A stretch of 64,000 nt of DNA from Plazaster borealis. Lineage: Eukaryota; Echinodermata; Asteroidea; Forcipulatida; Labidiasteridae. A model generated the notes under the pieces. That model was not told the DNA's origin. It searched no databases and saw only the letters and a program-made list of their open reading frames with translations. Position 1 is the first letter of the stretch. Every line of letters begins with the position of its first letter. The DNA lies in the NCBI GenBank assembly GCA_021014325.1, contig CM037460.1:20428044-20492043 (forward strand), given 5' to 3'. This document shows positions 57,101-63,586 of the stretch, in pieces. The translations under genes were made by a program, and so were the position numbers.

Positions 57101-60100
57101 CATAAGTTTTGTGATTGGAGGCAAGCACAAAATTCTTAATTTTTTGCAGCAACCGCAAACTGAGGTCAAGTTTAATTCTCGGGTTTTCTTTGTTATATTA
57201 TTGAATTGATTTTACTTTCATATTTGTTATCACTTAGTATTACATTCCCAACAACATAAATATTTTTCATGGTCATAAACCACGTTAAACTAAAATAATT
57301 GACAAAACAAAATCTTGCCCACGTAAATCTCCATATGGTTGGGACCACAATGGTCCCGGAAGTTCAAATATGGGCGAGACTTGCACAGTCTTCAACCGAA
57401 GCATGGTTTAAGGGCGACGAAAGCGACCACCTTGTTCTTGCTGACATTTCCCACACTCTGTACTGAAGATTGAAACTTCAAGTTGTTTCACCACCGGTTG
57501 TTTTCAGAATCACCACAACAAACAAGAGGGATCTACATGTATGTACATGCTGTTATCGCAAACCTTTACTAGAAAATGAGTTCTTGTAACTTGTACCGGG
57601 GCTTTAGTCACACTGCTTGAGGCTGTGGCCCATTGGTATCTCGGTGCGTACTTTGTGTGTACAGCAGGGTTACATGTATCTTAAACGAGTGATGTTTTGA
57701 TAATCTCAAACGTGTGTAACATAAGTGCTATTTTATACAACATTTTTGCACTGACATGACAATACTCACCTTCATTCATTTCTCCTGTTCAGTACATTAA
57801 CTGATGATCATTTCATGTTATTTTTTTCCCCTCTCTCCAATCAGCGGACTATAAAACCTTCTCATCTCCCAATTTCCCCAAGTATTACGACTCAAATCTG
57901 GATTGTTCGTGGACGCTTTCTGTCAGGGTAGGAGCAATCATCCAACTCCGGTTCCACGTCTTCAATCTTGAGCAAGGTTTTGACACGGATTATGTCAAAG
58001 TGTATAATGGCGATACAAAAGGGGTGAGTAATTGACAATGCTTACAGACCAGCAGCTGATTTCACAAAGAGATAAGACTAGTCTTATCTGAAGTTAGGAC
58101 TTAACTTAAGACTAGTCCTATCTCTTAGCATTGCCTAGGACTAGTCCTAAGTTAGAAAGAGTTTTGTGAAATCGACCCCAGGGCCCAATTTCATAGAGCT
58201 GCTTGAGCACAAAAAGTAGCTAAGCACAACAAAATTATGCCTACCAGAATAAGGTTACCAGCCAAACTAACAATGCACCTATTACCCCTTTGACTGGTAT
58301 CCTGCTAATTGTTGCTTAGGAGAAAATTGTTAAGCAGTACTTTCTGATAAGCAGCTCTGTGAAATTGGGCCCTGGGAAGAGTTCCAGGGTAGGGTTGATT
58401 GCAAGGTTGTTGTCGTACCGGTCTTTAGAATTCCCCTATGGAGACCTTTTATTTTCCCTTTTTTGTTTTGTCCTTAGTCTCCATAAGGTACCGAAAGTGA
58501 GAACACCGGCAATTTTGGACCCTCCTTTGTTCAACTCTTTGTGATTGCAAACGTGGACCACGATGTTTTCCTTTGTGATAGCAACCGTGGACCTGTTGTT
58601 CCTTTTGTTATAGGTCCACGGTTTGAACGTGGATACCTACCCACACACACACAGCTCTGTGTTGCAGTCACTTTGTGTACTTTGCTTTGTTCTGTACACT
58701 TAAGGAAAATCCTATTCTTCAACACTGTAAAAAACACTGTGTGGACATGTGTAAGTCCACATAGTGTTTGAAGTCCCTACGTTATGTGAACCTCTTTTGT
58801 TTTCAGGTCCTCACTTTGTATGTATCGTTAAAACCTACACTGAGTCCACACACAACAGAAAATATTGCTTTGCAAGTTTCTTTGTTTGGCAAAAAGTTAG
58901 TAAGGCACTCGTAGCAACAATGTAAACTTAATGGAATGTTGGCTGGTAACCTGTTTCTGATAAGCAAGATTTGTCAGTGCTAAGCAAGTTTTTTTGCTTA
59001 CAGGCTTTCTGAAATTGGGCTCGGTACCTTGTACATGTGAGAGTGGATTCGGTACTCGTTGTGTGGTGGCTGTGGCAGGGGAGCAGGCGGCATGGTTTGG
59101 GTTTGGCAATCCAGCCATGGTAGGAACAGACTGGCGGGCAAATGGGATAGAGCAACGACAGCCTTGTTACCAAGGTTATTCCTGTGGCATAACCAGCAGC
59201 GGGAAAGATGGTTTCCAGCATAGACTCAGCGTAGGTTCTGGCTTAGGCGCCGGCTTCAACCTCGTTCTCAGTGGTGTACGATCTCACAATGCTCTTTTTT
59301 TGTCTTTCCCAGAGTGCTTTGCTCGATTATAACCCCTGGAAGTGTGACTTTGAAATGTTTAAATATATTGGATCTTTTAATTAGTCCTGTGGCTGATCCA
59401 TTCTGTGTTCGAGACTACGCTGAGTGCGCTGTCAAAAGACGTATCAAGTCATAGAGCAACTGGCCCCCTCTCATTCTTTTTCGATCTTGTGATACGTCTA
59501 ACTGTATGTAGTGTAGGTTGAATATATAAAAACATGATTCATTTGTAGTGTATAGCGTTGAAATATGTATGAATGGTATGAATGGTCTGGCACCATTGGG
59601 AAAAAGCACTCAAGGGGAAATAGCACTCAGTTTTGACTATGGATACAGGAAACATGACAATGATAGTGGCATTATCCTTATGTTCTTTTAGCCGGAGTTT
59701 CTGATCGGTAACTACTATTCCTTCGACCAAGCCGTCAACACGCCGCCAAAAGTCATCGATGGTTCAGGCAATACGTTGTTGGTCCTTTTTCACACCGATG
59801 GGTCAGCGAATAACATGGGATTCAATGCGACGTACCAGACCAAAGGTAAATATGGCTTGACTAACGATCTAGGGCTCGATGTCATAAAACTCTATCAGTC
59901 ATCTTCAGTTGAGTTGTCAGTATTGTTGCATGGAATTTGTATAGACTGTGCAAGTCTCGAGCATATTCAAACTTCTGGGACCATTGTGGTCCCAACCATA
60001 TGGAGTTTTACGTGGGCTGGATTTGTTTTGGTCAAATGTTTTAGTTTAAAGGTAGTTTATGGCTATGAAATTTATATATGATGTTGGGAATGTAATACTA

Positions 60101-61886
60101 AGTGATTAACAATATGAAAGTAAAACCAATTCAACAAAATAACGAAGAAAACCCGAGAATAAGACTTGACCTCCGTTTCCGGGTTACTTGGAAACAATTA
60201 AGAATGCTGCCCAACTGATTGTCATTAAACCTATGTGATAGAGGCACACATTCGGGCATGATTGGCAAATGGGGTTTCTAGCAATAAGCATCCTCGTCCC
60301 AAGTTTTAATTTTGTTTTAATGTTGAACAAATTATTTGTATTATACAAGAATTGAATTTATTTATAATAACTGGCTATGGGTATTTTTATTTTCAAGAAT
60401 TTTGTATAAATATTATTTAAAAAAAAAGATTTGATTTCATACATAGAAAAGTATATTTTTTTTCTCATTTTTGATATGCGCAAGACTTGCACAGTCTATT
60501 GTGACATCACACTTTGCTTAGCAATTAAGATTTATACATATAGAATGAATGTACATGTAGGACGCTGGGCCTAATTTCATAGAGCTGCTTAAGCAGAAAA
60601 TAGTGCTTAACAATTATCTGCTAAGCAGAATTGAGCAGGATACCATTCACAAATTGTACTTGTGAAATGGTAGTTTGGCTGGTAACCTTATTCTGGTAAG
60701 CGTAATTTTGTTATGCTAAGCTACTTTTTGTGCTTAAGCAGCTCTATGAAATTGGGCCCTGGTGGCTGCCTCAACCCTCCAATATCAACTGATATAAGTC
60801 ATGTAGGATCCCCTGTACTGTCATGTTGGTGAATGTGTCGTGGCTGAGCGGTCTAGTGCCCTGTTCTGGTGGCAAAACTATCGGGATGTGGGTTTGAATC
60901 CCTGTCATGACATTTGTGTCCTTGAGCAAGACACTTAACTACAATTGCCTCTTTTCACCCAGGGGTAAATGGGAGGGCAGAGATGGTTCTTTTGATTGAT
61001 TTAGTTTAGTGCTCTACATACTTGGCAGCACAGGCTATATACTCCCCAGGGATTTGAGAGGGTTTAAGGAATTAAGTAAATGGCCAGGTGACCAGGGGTA
61101 ATAATGGTCATGTGCCATGAATGTTGAAATAGGCGGACACCAGCGCTGTATAAATGTCCGATGCGTCCATTATGATAATTACATAATTCAAACTGATCTC
61201 TTGTCACCGGCACACACGGTGGTCTAGTGGTAAGACATCTGCTCTAGAATGGCAAGGGTCGTAGGTTCAAATTCCACCTGAGTAGTATGCCTGTGCATTT
61301 TTTTCCAAAGGACTTGGAGCACTGAGTATGCAGTGCTTATCACACATTGAGCAAGTTTGAGTGTGCACCATGGTTAACTGAGGGTCGACTATTTTGACTC
61401 AACCCAGGCTGGTCAACCATTGGCTGACTACTGTGGTTGACCATTTGGAACCAGCCTCAGGACCATGGTTTCTTCCGTGGTGGTCCCGATAGCCATGTTT
61501 CATGCGCTTGTAAAGCGCAGAAGGGAACCAGTGACACTATTGCAAAATGGCGGAAGGCAATGGAAGTGTTGCATACCATGCCGATGGTTGACTAGACTTC
61601 CAAACGAGTCGTTCGAGTGAGTACGTCACTGCGCATGTACGTTGCTAGTCAGTGGTCAACCACTAGTCGACTAAATGTGCGCACTCGAACTTGCTCATTG
61701 ATGTAGGGTAAAAAAGCAACACATATTGTTTTATAATCATCTTTTGTTGTCTTTGTCTATGCTCAGGTGAATGCCTCAGTGATCAGCAGCTGTGCAGTTT
61801 AACGGATAAGAACTGTTATGATCGTTCCGAGCAGTGCGACAACTACTTGCATTGCATGAAGGGACAAGATGAGCTTGGATGTAAAC
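33063..61886 (+). CDS. LRP12-like: LRP12/LRP3-like CUB-LDLa receptor (5' part, nine exons)
   Basis: Joining 33063-33126, 50109-50153, 51036-51177, 51776-51972, 54489-54629, 55783-55968, 57845-58023, 59692-59845 and 61767-61886 gives 409 residues with every junction in frame. Order: signal peptide (1-36), CUB1 (about 42-149), LDLa1 (about 157-196), LDLa2 (about 207-249), CUB2 (about 252-368), LDLa3 (about 371-409). In vertebrate LRP12, LRP3 and LRP10 this order is followed by more LDLa repeats, a membrane helix and a cytoplasmic tail with sorting motifs. CUB2 lacks the third and fourth cysteines, as I recall for LRP12 CUB2. The closest words are RFTDFHLF, KCDGHIDCLDGQDE and GFNATYQ. These are type I endocytic or signalling receptors at the cell surface. 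Which of the three paralogues is closest cannot be settled here; an invertebrate copy may be pro-orthologous to all. The gene continues past 64000. Confidence 0.88.
33161..34409. mobile_element. CAGGGGTCGAAATTAA element
   Basis: Perfect 16-bp ends CAGGGGTCGAAATTAA and TTAATTTCGACCCCTG, followed inside by GGTGGCCCGCTGGCCCCTG and, at the other side, TAGCGGGCCAGTAAC. TTAATC lies directly outside both ends, a likely 6-bp target duplication. It begins only 34 bp after the donor of receptor exon 1 and contains the MITE 33978-34306. Confidence 0.8.
33978..34306. mobile_element. TTAA-flanked MITE, AAGGCACTG family (nested)
   Basis: TTAAAGGCACTGAACACG at the left and CGTGTACGATACCTTTAA at the right, inside the 33161-34409 element. 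Confidence 0.85.
34456..34815. mobile_element. AAAGGGATTGTA-family MITE (right end lost)
   Basis: GAAGGGATTGTATACG then TTTGGTAATTGGAACCCA, TTTCAAAAGGTGGTAGCG and CTTACCAAGTAAGTTTTTAT. The right terminal repeat is missing after 34815. Confidence 0.7.
34888..34965 (+). mobile_element. tRNA-like SINE head
   Basis: TCGTGTCACAGTGGTACAGT is an A-box-like start and GGTTGTGGGTTTGAATCTT is a B-box. There is no paired acceptor stem. Confidence 0.5.
35315..37858 (+). mobile_element. Second Helitron2/Helentron-like family
   Basis: The 5' end AGGTGTTCGGGCAATCCGCC plus CAGAACACC forms a terminal hairpin. Near the 3' end are CCGAACACC, then a hairpin TTGTTTGTA-ATT-TACAAACAA (37827-37847), then GATAAGTCTAG ending at 37858 and followed by T. 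This is the same plan as 31940-32752 with different sequence. The interior carries three diverged copies (about 35420-35850, 36360-36720 and 37500-37700) of a block with ACACTTCCCAAGC and GTGACCCCATTTGACCTTG. No intact protein is seen. Confidence 0.7.
38159..38506. repeat. 21-bp palindromic tandem array, left arm
   Basis: About 16 copies of TTATCTCGTGCGCACGACATA, whose core TCGTGCGCACGA is a perfect palindrome. Central copies are shortened or changed (TCGTCGCCGCGA, TCGCGCGA) but remain palindromic or nearly so. Repeat-derived reading frames cross it on both strands and are not genes. Confidence 0.95.
38815..40030. repeat. Inverted repeat of ATTTACGTAAAT-rich blocks
   Basis: Blocks at 38819-39030 and 39853-40025 are inverse to each other: GGTTTTTGCCCCAATTCGC at the left, GAATTGGGGCAAAAACCTCG at the right. 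Both hold tandem CGCAAATATTTACGTAAATA units. Between them lies the 39055-39535 repeat. This is probably one element nested in 38116-41794. Confidence 0.65.
39055..39535. repeat. Three-fold repeat around AGCGGCTAATTAGGTATTAA
   Basis: 39055-39180 and 39200-39330 form an inverted repeat (TACCCTTCATGTTG; TTCCATAATCTGACAGA; CACTGGGCACACT). 39395-39530 is a third copy in the orientation of the second. Confidence 0.7.
40085..40497. mobile_element. TTAA-flanked palindromic MITE, ATGTAGTTTTTCTGT ends
   Basis: TTAATGTAGTTTTTCTGT at the left faces ACAGAAAAACTACATTAA at the right; matching inner words are AACATTGTACTTGAAGTTGT and CTCCGACTAGTGTAGTGCAG. Confidence 0.8.
40494..41359. mobile_element. TTAAAGGGACACGTTGCC-type palindromic MITE, long copy
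   Basis: TTAAAGGAACACGTTGCC at the left and GGCAACGTGTCCCTTTAA at the right, as in 9232-9625. The interior holds two hairpins: AGAACACATGCAGTACAGGG against its inverse (about 40906-40976) and ATTTATGGGAGTCAAAATC against its inverse (about 41147-41182). The left TTAA is shared with the preceding MITE. Confidence 0.75.
41539..41753. repeat. 21-bp palindromic tandem array, right arm
   Basis: About ten copies of the inverse unit, TATGTCGTGCGCACGAGATAA, much more uniform than the left array. Confidence 0.95.
42091..43310 (+). mobile_element. CAGGCCTCAACCTTAA element, copy 1
   Basis: Ends CAGGCCTCAACCTTAA and TTAAGGTTGAGGCCTG are perfect inverses. ACTTAAC lies directly outside both ends (42084-42090 and 43311-43317), a 7-bp target duplication. 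Inside are CACCAAGGCCAACTGAAAGG near one end and GGCATCGCGGCAATGGCC near the other. A near-identical inverted copy is at 52201-53493. No transposase is evident. Confidence 0.88.
44027..44262. mobile_element. CCCAATTTCATAGCGCTGC MITE
   Basis: GGTCCCAATTTCATAGCGCT and TTACGGTAAGC at the left face GCTTACGGTTAGCAGTGC and TATGAAAT at the right. It is related to 15407-15657. A second inverse-like end (AGAGGTATGAAATTGAGCC) at 44545-44566 suggests a larger degraded structure. Confidence 0.55.
44588..44930. mobile_element. Degraded AGGCCGAGTAAAAA-type MITE
   Basis: AAGGCCAAGTTAAAAAAAAA at the left, G/C-rich GGCCGCCTCATATCTTCC and a T-run with CCTGCCT at the right. It is a distant relative of 6353-6862. 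Confidence 0.4.
45465..45646. mobile_element. MITE with CTATAGACCTTTATCATG ends
   Basis: CTATAGACCTTTATCATG at the left and CATGATAAAGGTCTATAG at the right are perfect inverses; the next words GCGGCCATCTTGATTT and CAAGATGGTGGC are inverse too. 182 bp. Confidence 0.85.
46707..46993. mobile_element. Short inverted-repeat element, CACATTCACGATTTTTG ends
   Basis: GTTACACATTCACGATTTTT at the left is inverse to AAAAATCGTGAATCTGTGAC at the right. It sits inside the GTCACTCGCATTTC region. Confidence 0.65.
47573..48312 (-). mobile_element. Helitron2/Helentron-like element, copy 2
   Basis: On the minus strand it starts GGGGGGTTTCGGCCTTACCA at 48312 and ends with the hairpin ATTTGTTCGTAACAAAT, then TCAGTTCTCG at 47573, flanked by T. 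The terminal CTAG of the family is mutated to CTCG. Confidence 0.75.
48995..49150 (+). pseudogene. C-terminal reverse-transcriptase relic of a non-LTR element
   Basis: One frame gives FERIQKHACRLMLGPS (48999 on) and another SYMSYDHALHVLNLPTSENR (about 49055-49115). These resemble the region after the RT in Jockey/CR1-type elements (IQKRALRIILG...YDEAL..LNLP.L..RR). A frameshift separates them and stops follow. Confidence 0.6.
49201..49344. mobile_element. MITE with GGGCTCGATTTCACAAA ends, copy 1
   Basis: CAGGGCTCGATTTCACAAA faces TTTGTGAAATCGACCCCAG at the right, 144 bp. A relative is at 58057-58181. Confidence 0.75.
49846..50038. mobile_element. GGGCCCAATTTCATAGAGCT palindromic MITE
   Basis: GGGCCCAATTTCATAGAGCT at the left and AGCTCTATGAAATTGGGCCC at the right. 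The inner words are GCTTACCAGAATAAGGTTAC and GACTGGTATCCTGCTC. It lies just upstream of receptor exon 2. Confidence 0.9.
50109..50153 (+). CDS. LRP12-like: LRP12-like exon 2 (45 nt, second half of signal peptide)
   Basis: It is bounded by TTTATGTTTTACAG and GTAACTTG. It encodes FLIVLSTATEHVEA, entering and leaving in phase 1. FLIVLSTAT continues the hydrophobic core from exon 1, and the signal peptidase site would lie around STA-TEH or VEA. Confidence 0.8.
50591..50951 (-). mobile_element. Retroposed insert with 13-bp target duplication
   Basis: The 13-mer CTGTATAAATGTC occurs at 50578-50590 and 50952-50964, immediately around this 361-bp segment. Such a duplication is typical of target-primed insertion. 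The insert contains TTTGAGGCATTGCATGGTGG and CTGTGTAGATTT, related to 22170-22270, plus two ACTGCCGCGGAGT words. At its right end is the ribozyme-like motif listed next. It may be a Penelope-like or similar non-autonomous retroelement. Confidence 0.65.
50909..50952 (-). ncRNA. Hammerhead-ribozyme-like motif
   Basis: Read on the minus strand: stem I GTCTC, core CTGACGA, one T, stem II GACTAG with loop AGCAAG and CTAGTC, core GAAA, then CGTT, then stem I GAGAC. CUGANGA...GAAA with closed stems I and II is the type I hammerhead core. Helix III would be only the palindrome ACGU, and the cut would follow GUU. The unpaired T after CTGACGA is irregular. Penelope-like retroelements are known to carry hammerheads with very short helix III. 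Activity is untested. Confidence 0.5.
51036..51177 (+). CDS. LRP12-like: LRP12-like exon 3 (CUB1, N-terminal half)
   Basis: It encodes VFTNCSDETSLQRPLGRINS and PNYPDNYPNDAACKWHIQI, ending EVATIR. LGRINSPNYPDNYPND is the diagnostic start of a CUB domain, with cysteines 1 and 2 at NCS and ACK. The acceptor TCTCTTGACAG at 51035 keeps frame; the closer-looking TTGCAG 15 bases later would shift it. The donor is GTTAGT, phase 2. Confidence 0.9.
51357..51705 (+). mobile_element. tRNA-derived SINE, full-looking head
   Basis: GTGTCGTGGCCGAGCGGTCT (A-box TGGCCGAGCGG) and GTGGGTTCGATACCCAGTC (B-box) form a Leu/Ser-tRNA-like head with matching ends GTGTC and GACAC. CTTGAGCAAGGCACTTAACC follows, then an unrelated body. 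It lies in receptor intron 3. Confidence 0.8.
51776..51972 (+). CDS. LRP12-like: LRP12-like exon 4 (CUB1, C-terminal half)
   Basis: It encodes FTDFHLFKTKGCLGDYLSIN, then RHCGEELPLTYITPVETERI, ending KGFALEYYVG. It supplies CUB cysteines 3 and 4 and the closing GFALEY strand. The acceptor ATATTGTACAG completes an AG/G arginine codon; the donor is GTGCGT, phase 1. Confidence 0.9.
52201..53493 (-). mobile_element. CAGGCCTCAACCTTAA element, copy 2 (inverted)
   Basis: It has the same terminal repeats as 42091-43310 in opposite orientation, flanked by TATATT on both sides (52195-52200 and 53494-53499). It is 1,293 bp and closely matches copy 1 along its length. It lies in receptor intron 4. Confidence 0.88.
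53827..54166. mobile_element. TTAA-flanked MITE, AAGGCACTG family
   Basis: TTAAAGGTATCGTACACG at the left and CGTGTACGATGCCTTTAA at the right; AATAATAAAAACTTCTTGCA in the middle. It lies in receptor intron 4. Confidence 0.85.
54489..54629 (+). CDS. LRP12-like: LRP12-like exon 5 (LDLa 1)
   Basis: It encodes SCNPTTEFHCSVGNCLPLSW, then TCNGRSDCYDSLDESPSTC. All six LDLa cysteines are present. The acidic Ca2+ cluster is C-NGRSDCYDSLDE, with the usual D-x-S-D-E ending written DSLDE. Phases 1 and 1, the typical module phase for LDLa exons. The acceptor (TTGCAAACTCAAG) has a weak pyrimidine tract. Confidence 0.88.
54719..54958 (-). mobile_element. MITE with CAACCTCGTCCCCA ends, copy 2
   Basis: CAACCTCGTCCCCAAGG and CCATGGGGACGAGGTTG bound 240 bp that match 11197-11474 in reverse. 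It lies in receptor intron 5. Confidence 0.85.
55149..55357. mobile_element. GGGCCCAATTTCATAGAGCT palindromic MITE
   Basis: GGGCCCAATTTCATAGAGCT at the left, AGCTCTATTAAATTGGACCC at the right, with a short internal duplication of GAGCTAAGCACAAAAAGTAG. Confidence 0.85.
55530..55722. mobile_element. GGGCCCAATTTCATAGAGCC MITE (diverged)
   Basis: GGGCCCAATTTCATAGAGCC at the left, GGCTTTTTGAAATTGGGCCC at the right. It ends about 60 bp before receptor exon 6. Confidence 0.8.
55783..55968 (+). CDS. LRP12-like: LRP12-like exon 6 (LDLa 2 and start of CUB2)
   Basis: It encodes HCLDHEILCDSKDTGTPVCL, then EGKKCDGHIDCLDGQDERDC, and HSVCRHYYTG. The six-cysteine LDLa has CDGHIDCLDGQDE as its Ca2+-binding stretch. 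The last cysteine, VCR, begins CUB2, as CGQW does in LRP12. Acceptor TTAATTACAG and donor GTAAGG, phase 1 on both sides. Confidence 0.92.
56208..56462. repeat. Inverted repeat partner of 59296-59552
   Basis: GATCGAAAAAGAACTGATGG, GGACTAATTAAAATATCC and GGGGTTACAATCGAGCAAGG here are inverse to TCTTTTTCGATCTTG, TTTTAATTAGTCC and CTTTGCTCGATTATAACCCC there. Confidence 0.75.
56716..57396 (+). mobile_element. DNA element with TATAGACTGTGCAAGTCTCG ends, copy 1
   Basis: CTATAGACTGTGCAAGTCTC at the left and GAGACTTGCACAGTC at the right are inverse. The right third (AACCATATGG, GGGACCACAATGGTCCCGGA) matches 59936-60170 in reverse. Confidence 0.75.
57845..58023 (+). CDS. LRP12-like: LRP12-like exon 7 (CUB2, N-terminal half)
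   Basis: It encodes DYKTFSSPNFPKYYDSNLDC, then SWTLSVRVGAIIQLRFHVFN and DTDYVKVYNGDTKG. FSSPNFPKYY is a CUB start; LDCSW holds cysteine 2; DYVKVYNG is the conserved central strand. Acceptor CCTCTCTCCAATCAG, donor GTGAGT, phase 0 at the end. Confidence 0.92.
58057..58181. mobile_element. MITE with TGATTTCACAAAG ends
   Basis: GCTGATTTCACAAAGAGATA at the left and TTTTGTGAAATCGACCCCAG at the right; the interior repeats GACTAGTCYTA palindromes. It directly adjoins the next MITE and is related to 49201-49344. Confidence 0.7.
58181..58374. mobile_element. GGGCCCAATTTCATAGAGCT palindromic MITE
   Basis: GGGCCCAATTTCATAGAGCT at the left and AGCTCTGTGAAATTGGGCCC at the right. Confidence 0.88.
58930..59022. 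mobile_element. Right half of a GGGCCCAATTTCATAG MITE
   Basis: GTTGGCTGGTAACCTGTTTC, then GCTTACAGGCTTTCTGAAAT and TGGGCTC; the left half is missing. Confidence 0.65.
59296..59552. repeat. Inverted repeat partner of 56208-56462
   Basis: See 56208-56462. It starts TGTCTTTCCCAGAGTGCTTT and ends AAAACATGATTCATTTG. Together the pair straddles receptor exon 7. Confidence 0.75.
59692..59845 (+). CDS. LRP12-like: LRP12-like exon 8 (CUB2, C-terminal half)
   Basis: It encodes PEFLIGNYYSFDQAVNTPPK, then TLLVLFHTDGSANNMGFNAT and YQTKG. LVLFHTDGS..MGFNATYQ is the CUB C-terminal signature, close to the ARGFNATYQVDG I recall for LRP12. Cysteines 3 and 4 are absent. Acceptor TTATGTTCTTTTAG, donor GTAAAT, phase 1. 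Confidence 0.9.
59939..60505 (-). mobile_element. DNA element with TATAGACTGTGCAAGTCTCG ends, copy 2
   Basis: TATAGACTGTGCAAGTCTCG at the left and GCAAGACTTGCACAGTCTAT at the right. It begins about 93 bp after receptor exon 8. GGGACCATTGTGGTCCCAAC shows it is the inverted counterpart of 56716-57396. Confidence 0.75.
60567..60761. mobile_element. GGGCCCAATTTCATAGAGCT palindromic MITE
   Basis: GGGCCTAATTTCATAGAGCT at the left and AGCTCTATGAAATTGGGCCC at the right, inner words GCAGGATACCATTCACA and GGCTGGTAACCTTATTC. Confidence 0.88.
60837..61165 (+). mobile_element. tRNA-derived SINE
   Basis: TGTCGTGGCTGAGCGGTCTA (A-box) and TGTGGGTTTGAATCCCTGTC (B-box), CTTGAGCAAGACACTTAACT, then the body CCAGGTGACCAGGGGTAATA and tail ACCAGCGCTGTATAAATGTC. 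This is the best full copy of the SINE also seen at 50212-50990. Confidence 0.8.
61211..61350 (+). mobile_element. tRNA-derived SINE, second family
   Basis: GGTGGTCTAGTGGTAAGACA (A-box), GTCGTAGGTTCAAATTCCAC (B-box), then CACTGAGTATGCAGTGCTTA. GGCA at the start and TGCC at 61292 could pair as a weak acceptor stem, but the extra unit that follows and the reverse copy at 27375-27510 mark it as a SINE. Confidence 0.65.
61767..61886 (+). CDS. LRP12-like: LRP12-like exon 9 (LDLa 3)
   Basis: It encodes ECLSDQQLCSLTDKNCYDRS, then EQCDNYLHCMKGQDELGCK. Six cysteines are present. The Ca2+ cluster is less acidic than usual (NYLHCMKGQDE), and the position corresponds to LRP12 CYTEQQRCDGYWHC. Acceptor TTTGTCTATGCTCAG, donor GTAAGA, phase 1. 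No later exon is seen before 64000. Confidence 0.9.
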
Positions 61887-62164
61887 GTAAGATTAAAAAA
61901 ACAAAAACACCTTGGCTGTTCCATGGTTTCTCAAGTTAGTTCGATCGCACAGGAATCAGATAGTAACGAATCTGGAGTCAATAGAATGATTCAAATCACC
62001 AGAATTCTGATTCCTTTGTTAAGGCCAAACAAAATGAATGTTCTGTTTCCGGTTACCCGACCTACCCTAACTTTACGCCGCGATTTCCGTGACCCTAAAC
62101 TTTTTATTCGGCTTGAAAAGGAAAAAAAACCCAAAAAACAAATAAAATAAAAATTTAAATTAAA

Positions 62165-63586
62165 CTAGAACTGAATTTGTTACGAACAAATACTGGGGTT
62201 TCGGCTTTAACAAGGTGAACTATTAAGAATTGAATAATGTCTTGGTGACGTAATGTAGTTTGTTAATTAATAAGTTGTCACAGTCCCGATGATGGCGATT
62301 GATTGTGGGTCAAGTTAACGAAAATGGAACCTGTCGCTTTAGGGCTCTTTTTTATGATGAAATTACTATTATATTTGAATTTCCAGTTTGGAACAGATGG
62401 GCCAGTATAAGTTCGGGTCATGTGGGAGGATGAAATGTCATGAATGTGGCACTTGTGAGGAGCTAAAATATGTCGTAAAACTATAAATGAAAGATAAAGT
62501 ACATGTGCTGTAAAGGTACAAGTGGCACAGAGATTACAGTCGACTCCCGTTATTACGAGCTCGCATATTACGATGTTCCTGTTAATACAACGTTTTTTGT
62601 CGGTCCCAAACTGCCCCGTGCTTGTTTCAATGCATTTAAATATAGATTATACGAGCATGGTAGTAGCGAGAACATGGTTACAACGAGGTAATTTTGTTGG
62701 CCCGTTACAAGCAAAACATTGTTTTCAACCCTTTTGTAACAAGAATAATAAAAAAACCAGCAAAGGAAATACCTTTAACAGCCTGAAAATCGTTATTTAT
62801 GGCTTGTACGACAATCAATAGAGGTGCTAACTGGATGCTATCGCTAGCGATACTAATCCGAAACAGGAGTCACGATGCAGCCAGCAGGTTTTTAATTCCA
62901 AACTCCGGACAATGGTGGGATTAGGAGGTTTGCATGGTTTAAAAAACGGGGCAGATTACATACTAAGTACGCATTCATCAATTCATGTGAAATCTTCAGA
63001 AAAGATACTGATCCATTGAGTTTTACAAGTGCTTGATGTGCATTTTCAGCAGAAAAACCCCCCACCGCAACTGAAAAGCTAAAACATTTGCGCGTTCAAT
63101 ATTTAATGCAACAGCAAGATTTCCCTGGTATCCCGCGTTAGCAATGAACCATCTAGCATTACACTGGTGGTTACCAATGAAAATCAAGATTCTATTTATT
63201 GACTGCTGCGACCGAAGTTTTGCACCGAAACTTCGCTAAACAAGAACAGCAAGTTATGTATGCTACGTACGGCGTCAATTACTTGTGATGTACACAGACA
63301 CGGCGATCATGCTTTTTTGACGGGCGTTTTTAAATCGGTAATATTGCCAAGAAATGAATAAAAAACACTCAAAACAACTGCTGCTGGATCTAAGTTAGCG
63401 CAGAAGCTTTCATTTGATGTGTCATTTGTGTGTTTTAAGACTGTAATTCCTGAGATCGAACGATAACAAATTTCACTGGTTAATGCTATGAGAATTTTTT
63501 GAATGGAAAAATAATAATAATAATACGAAAAAAAATAAAAATCTCGACGAAAACAAAGGTGGTTTCGGCGGATTGCCGAAACCCCC
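62165..63586 (-). mobile_element. Helitron2/Helentron-like element, copy 3, interrupted
   Basis: On the minus strand it starts GGGGGTTTCGGCAATCCGCC at 63586 and ends at 62165 with hairpin ATTTGTTCGTAACAAAT, TCAGTT and CTAG, followed by T. It is about 600 bp longer than the other copies, partly because of a Tigger-like insertion. Confidence 0.7.
62537..62700 (+). mobile_element. Tigger/pogo-like mariner end
   Basis: TTACAGTCGACTCCCGTTAT and TACGAGCTCGCATATTACGA resemble the terminal repeat of Tigger-type elements (CAGTCGACTCTCGTTATAAC-like, from memory), preceded by a TA dinucleotide. Only one end is recognised, with no transposase. Confidence 0.5.

Noticed and set aside
58994..59332. 112-residue plus-strand frame in receptor intron 7
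   Set aside because: CUB2 continues directly from exon 7 to exon 8 in phase 0 with normal spacing, and the frame overlaps a MITE half and an inverted repeat. No family recognised.
62503..62821. Two overlapping frames of 62 and 99 residues
   Set aside because: They cover the Tigger-like terminal repeat and AT-rich DNA; no LDLa cysteines or transposase motif.
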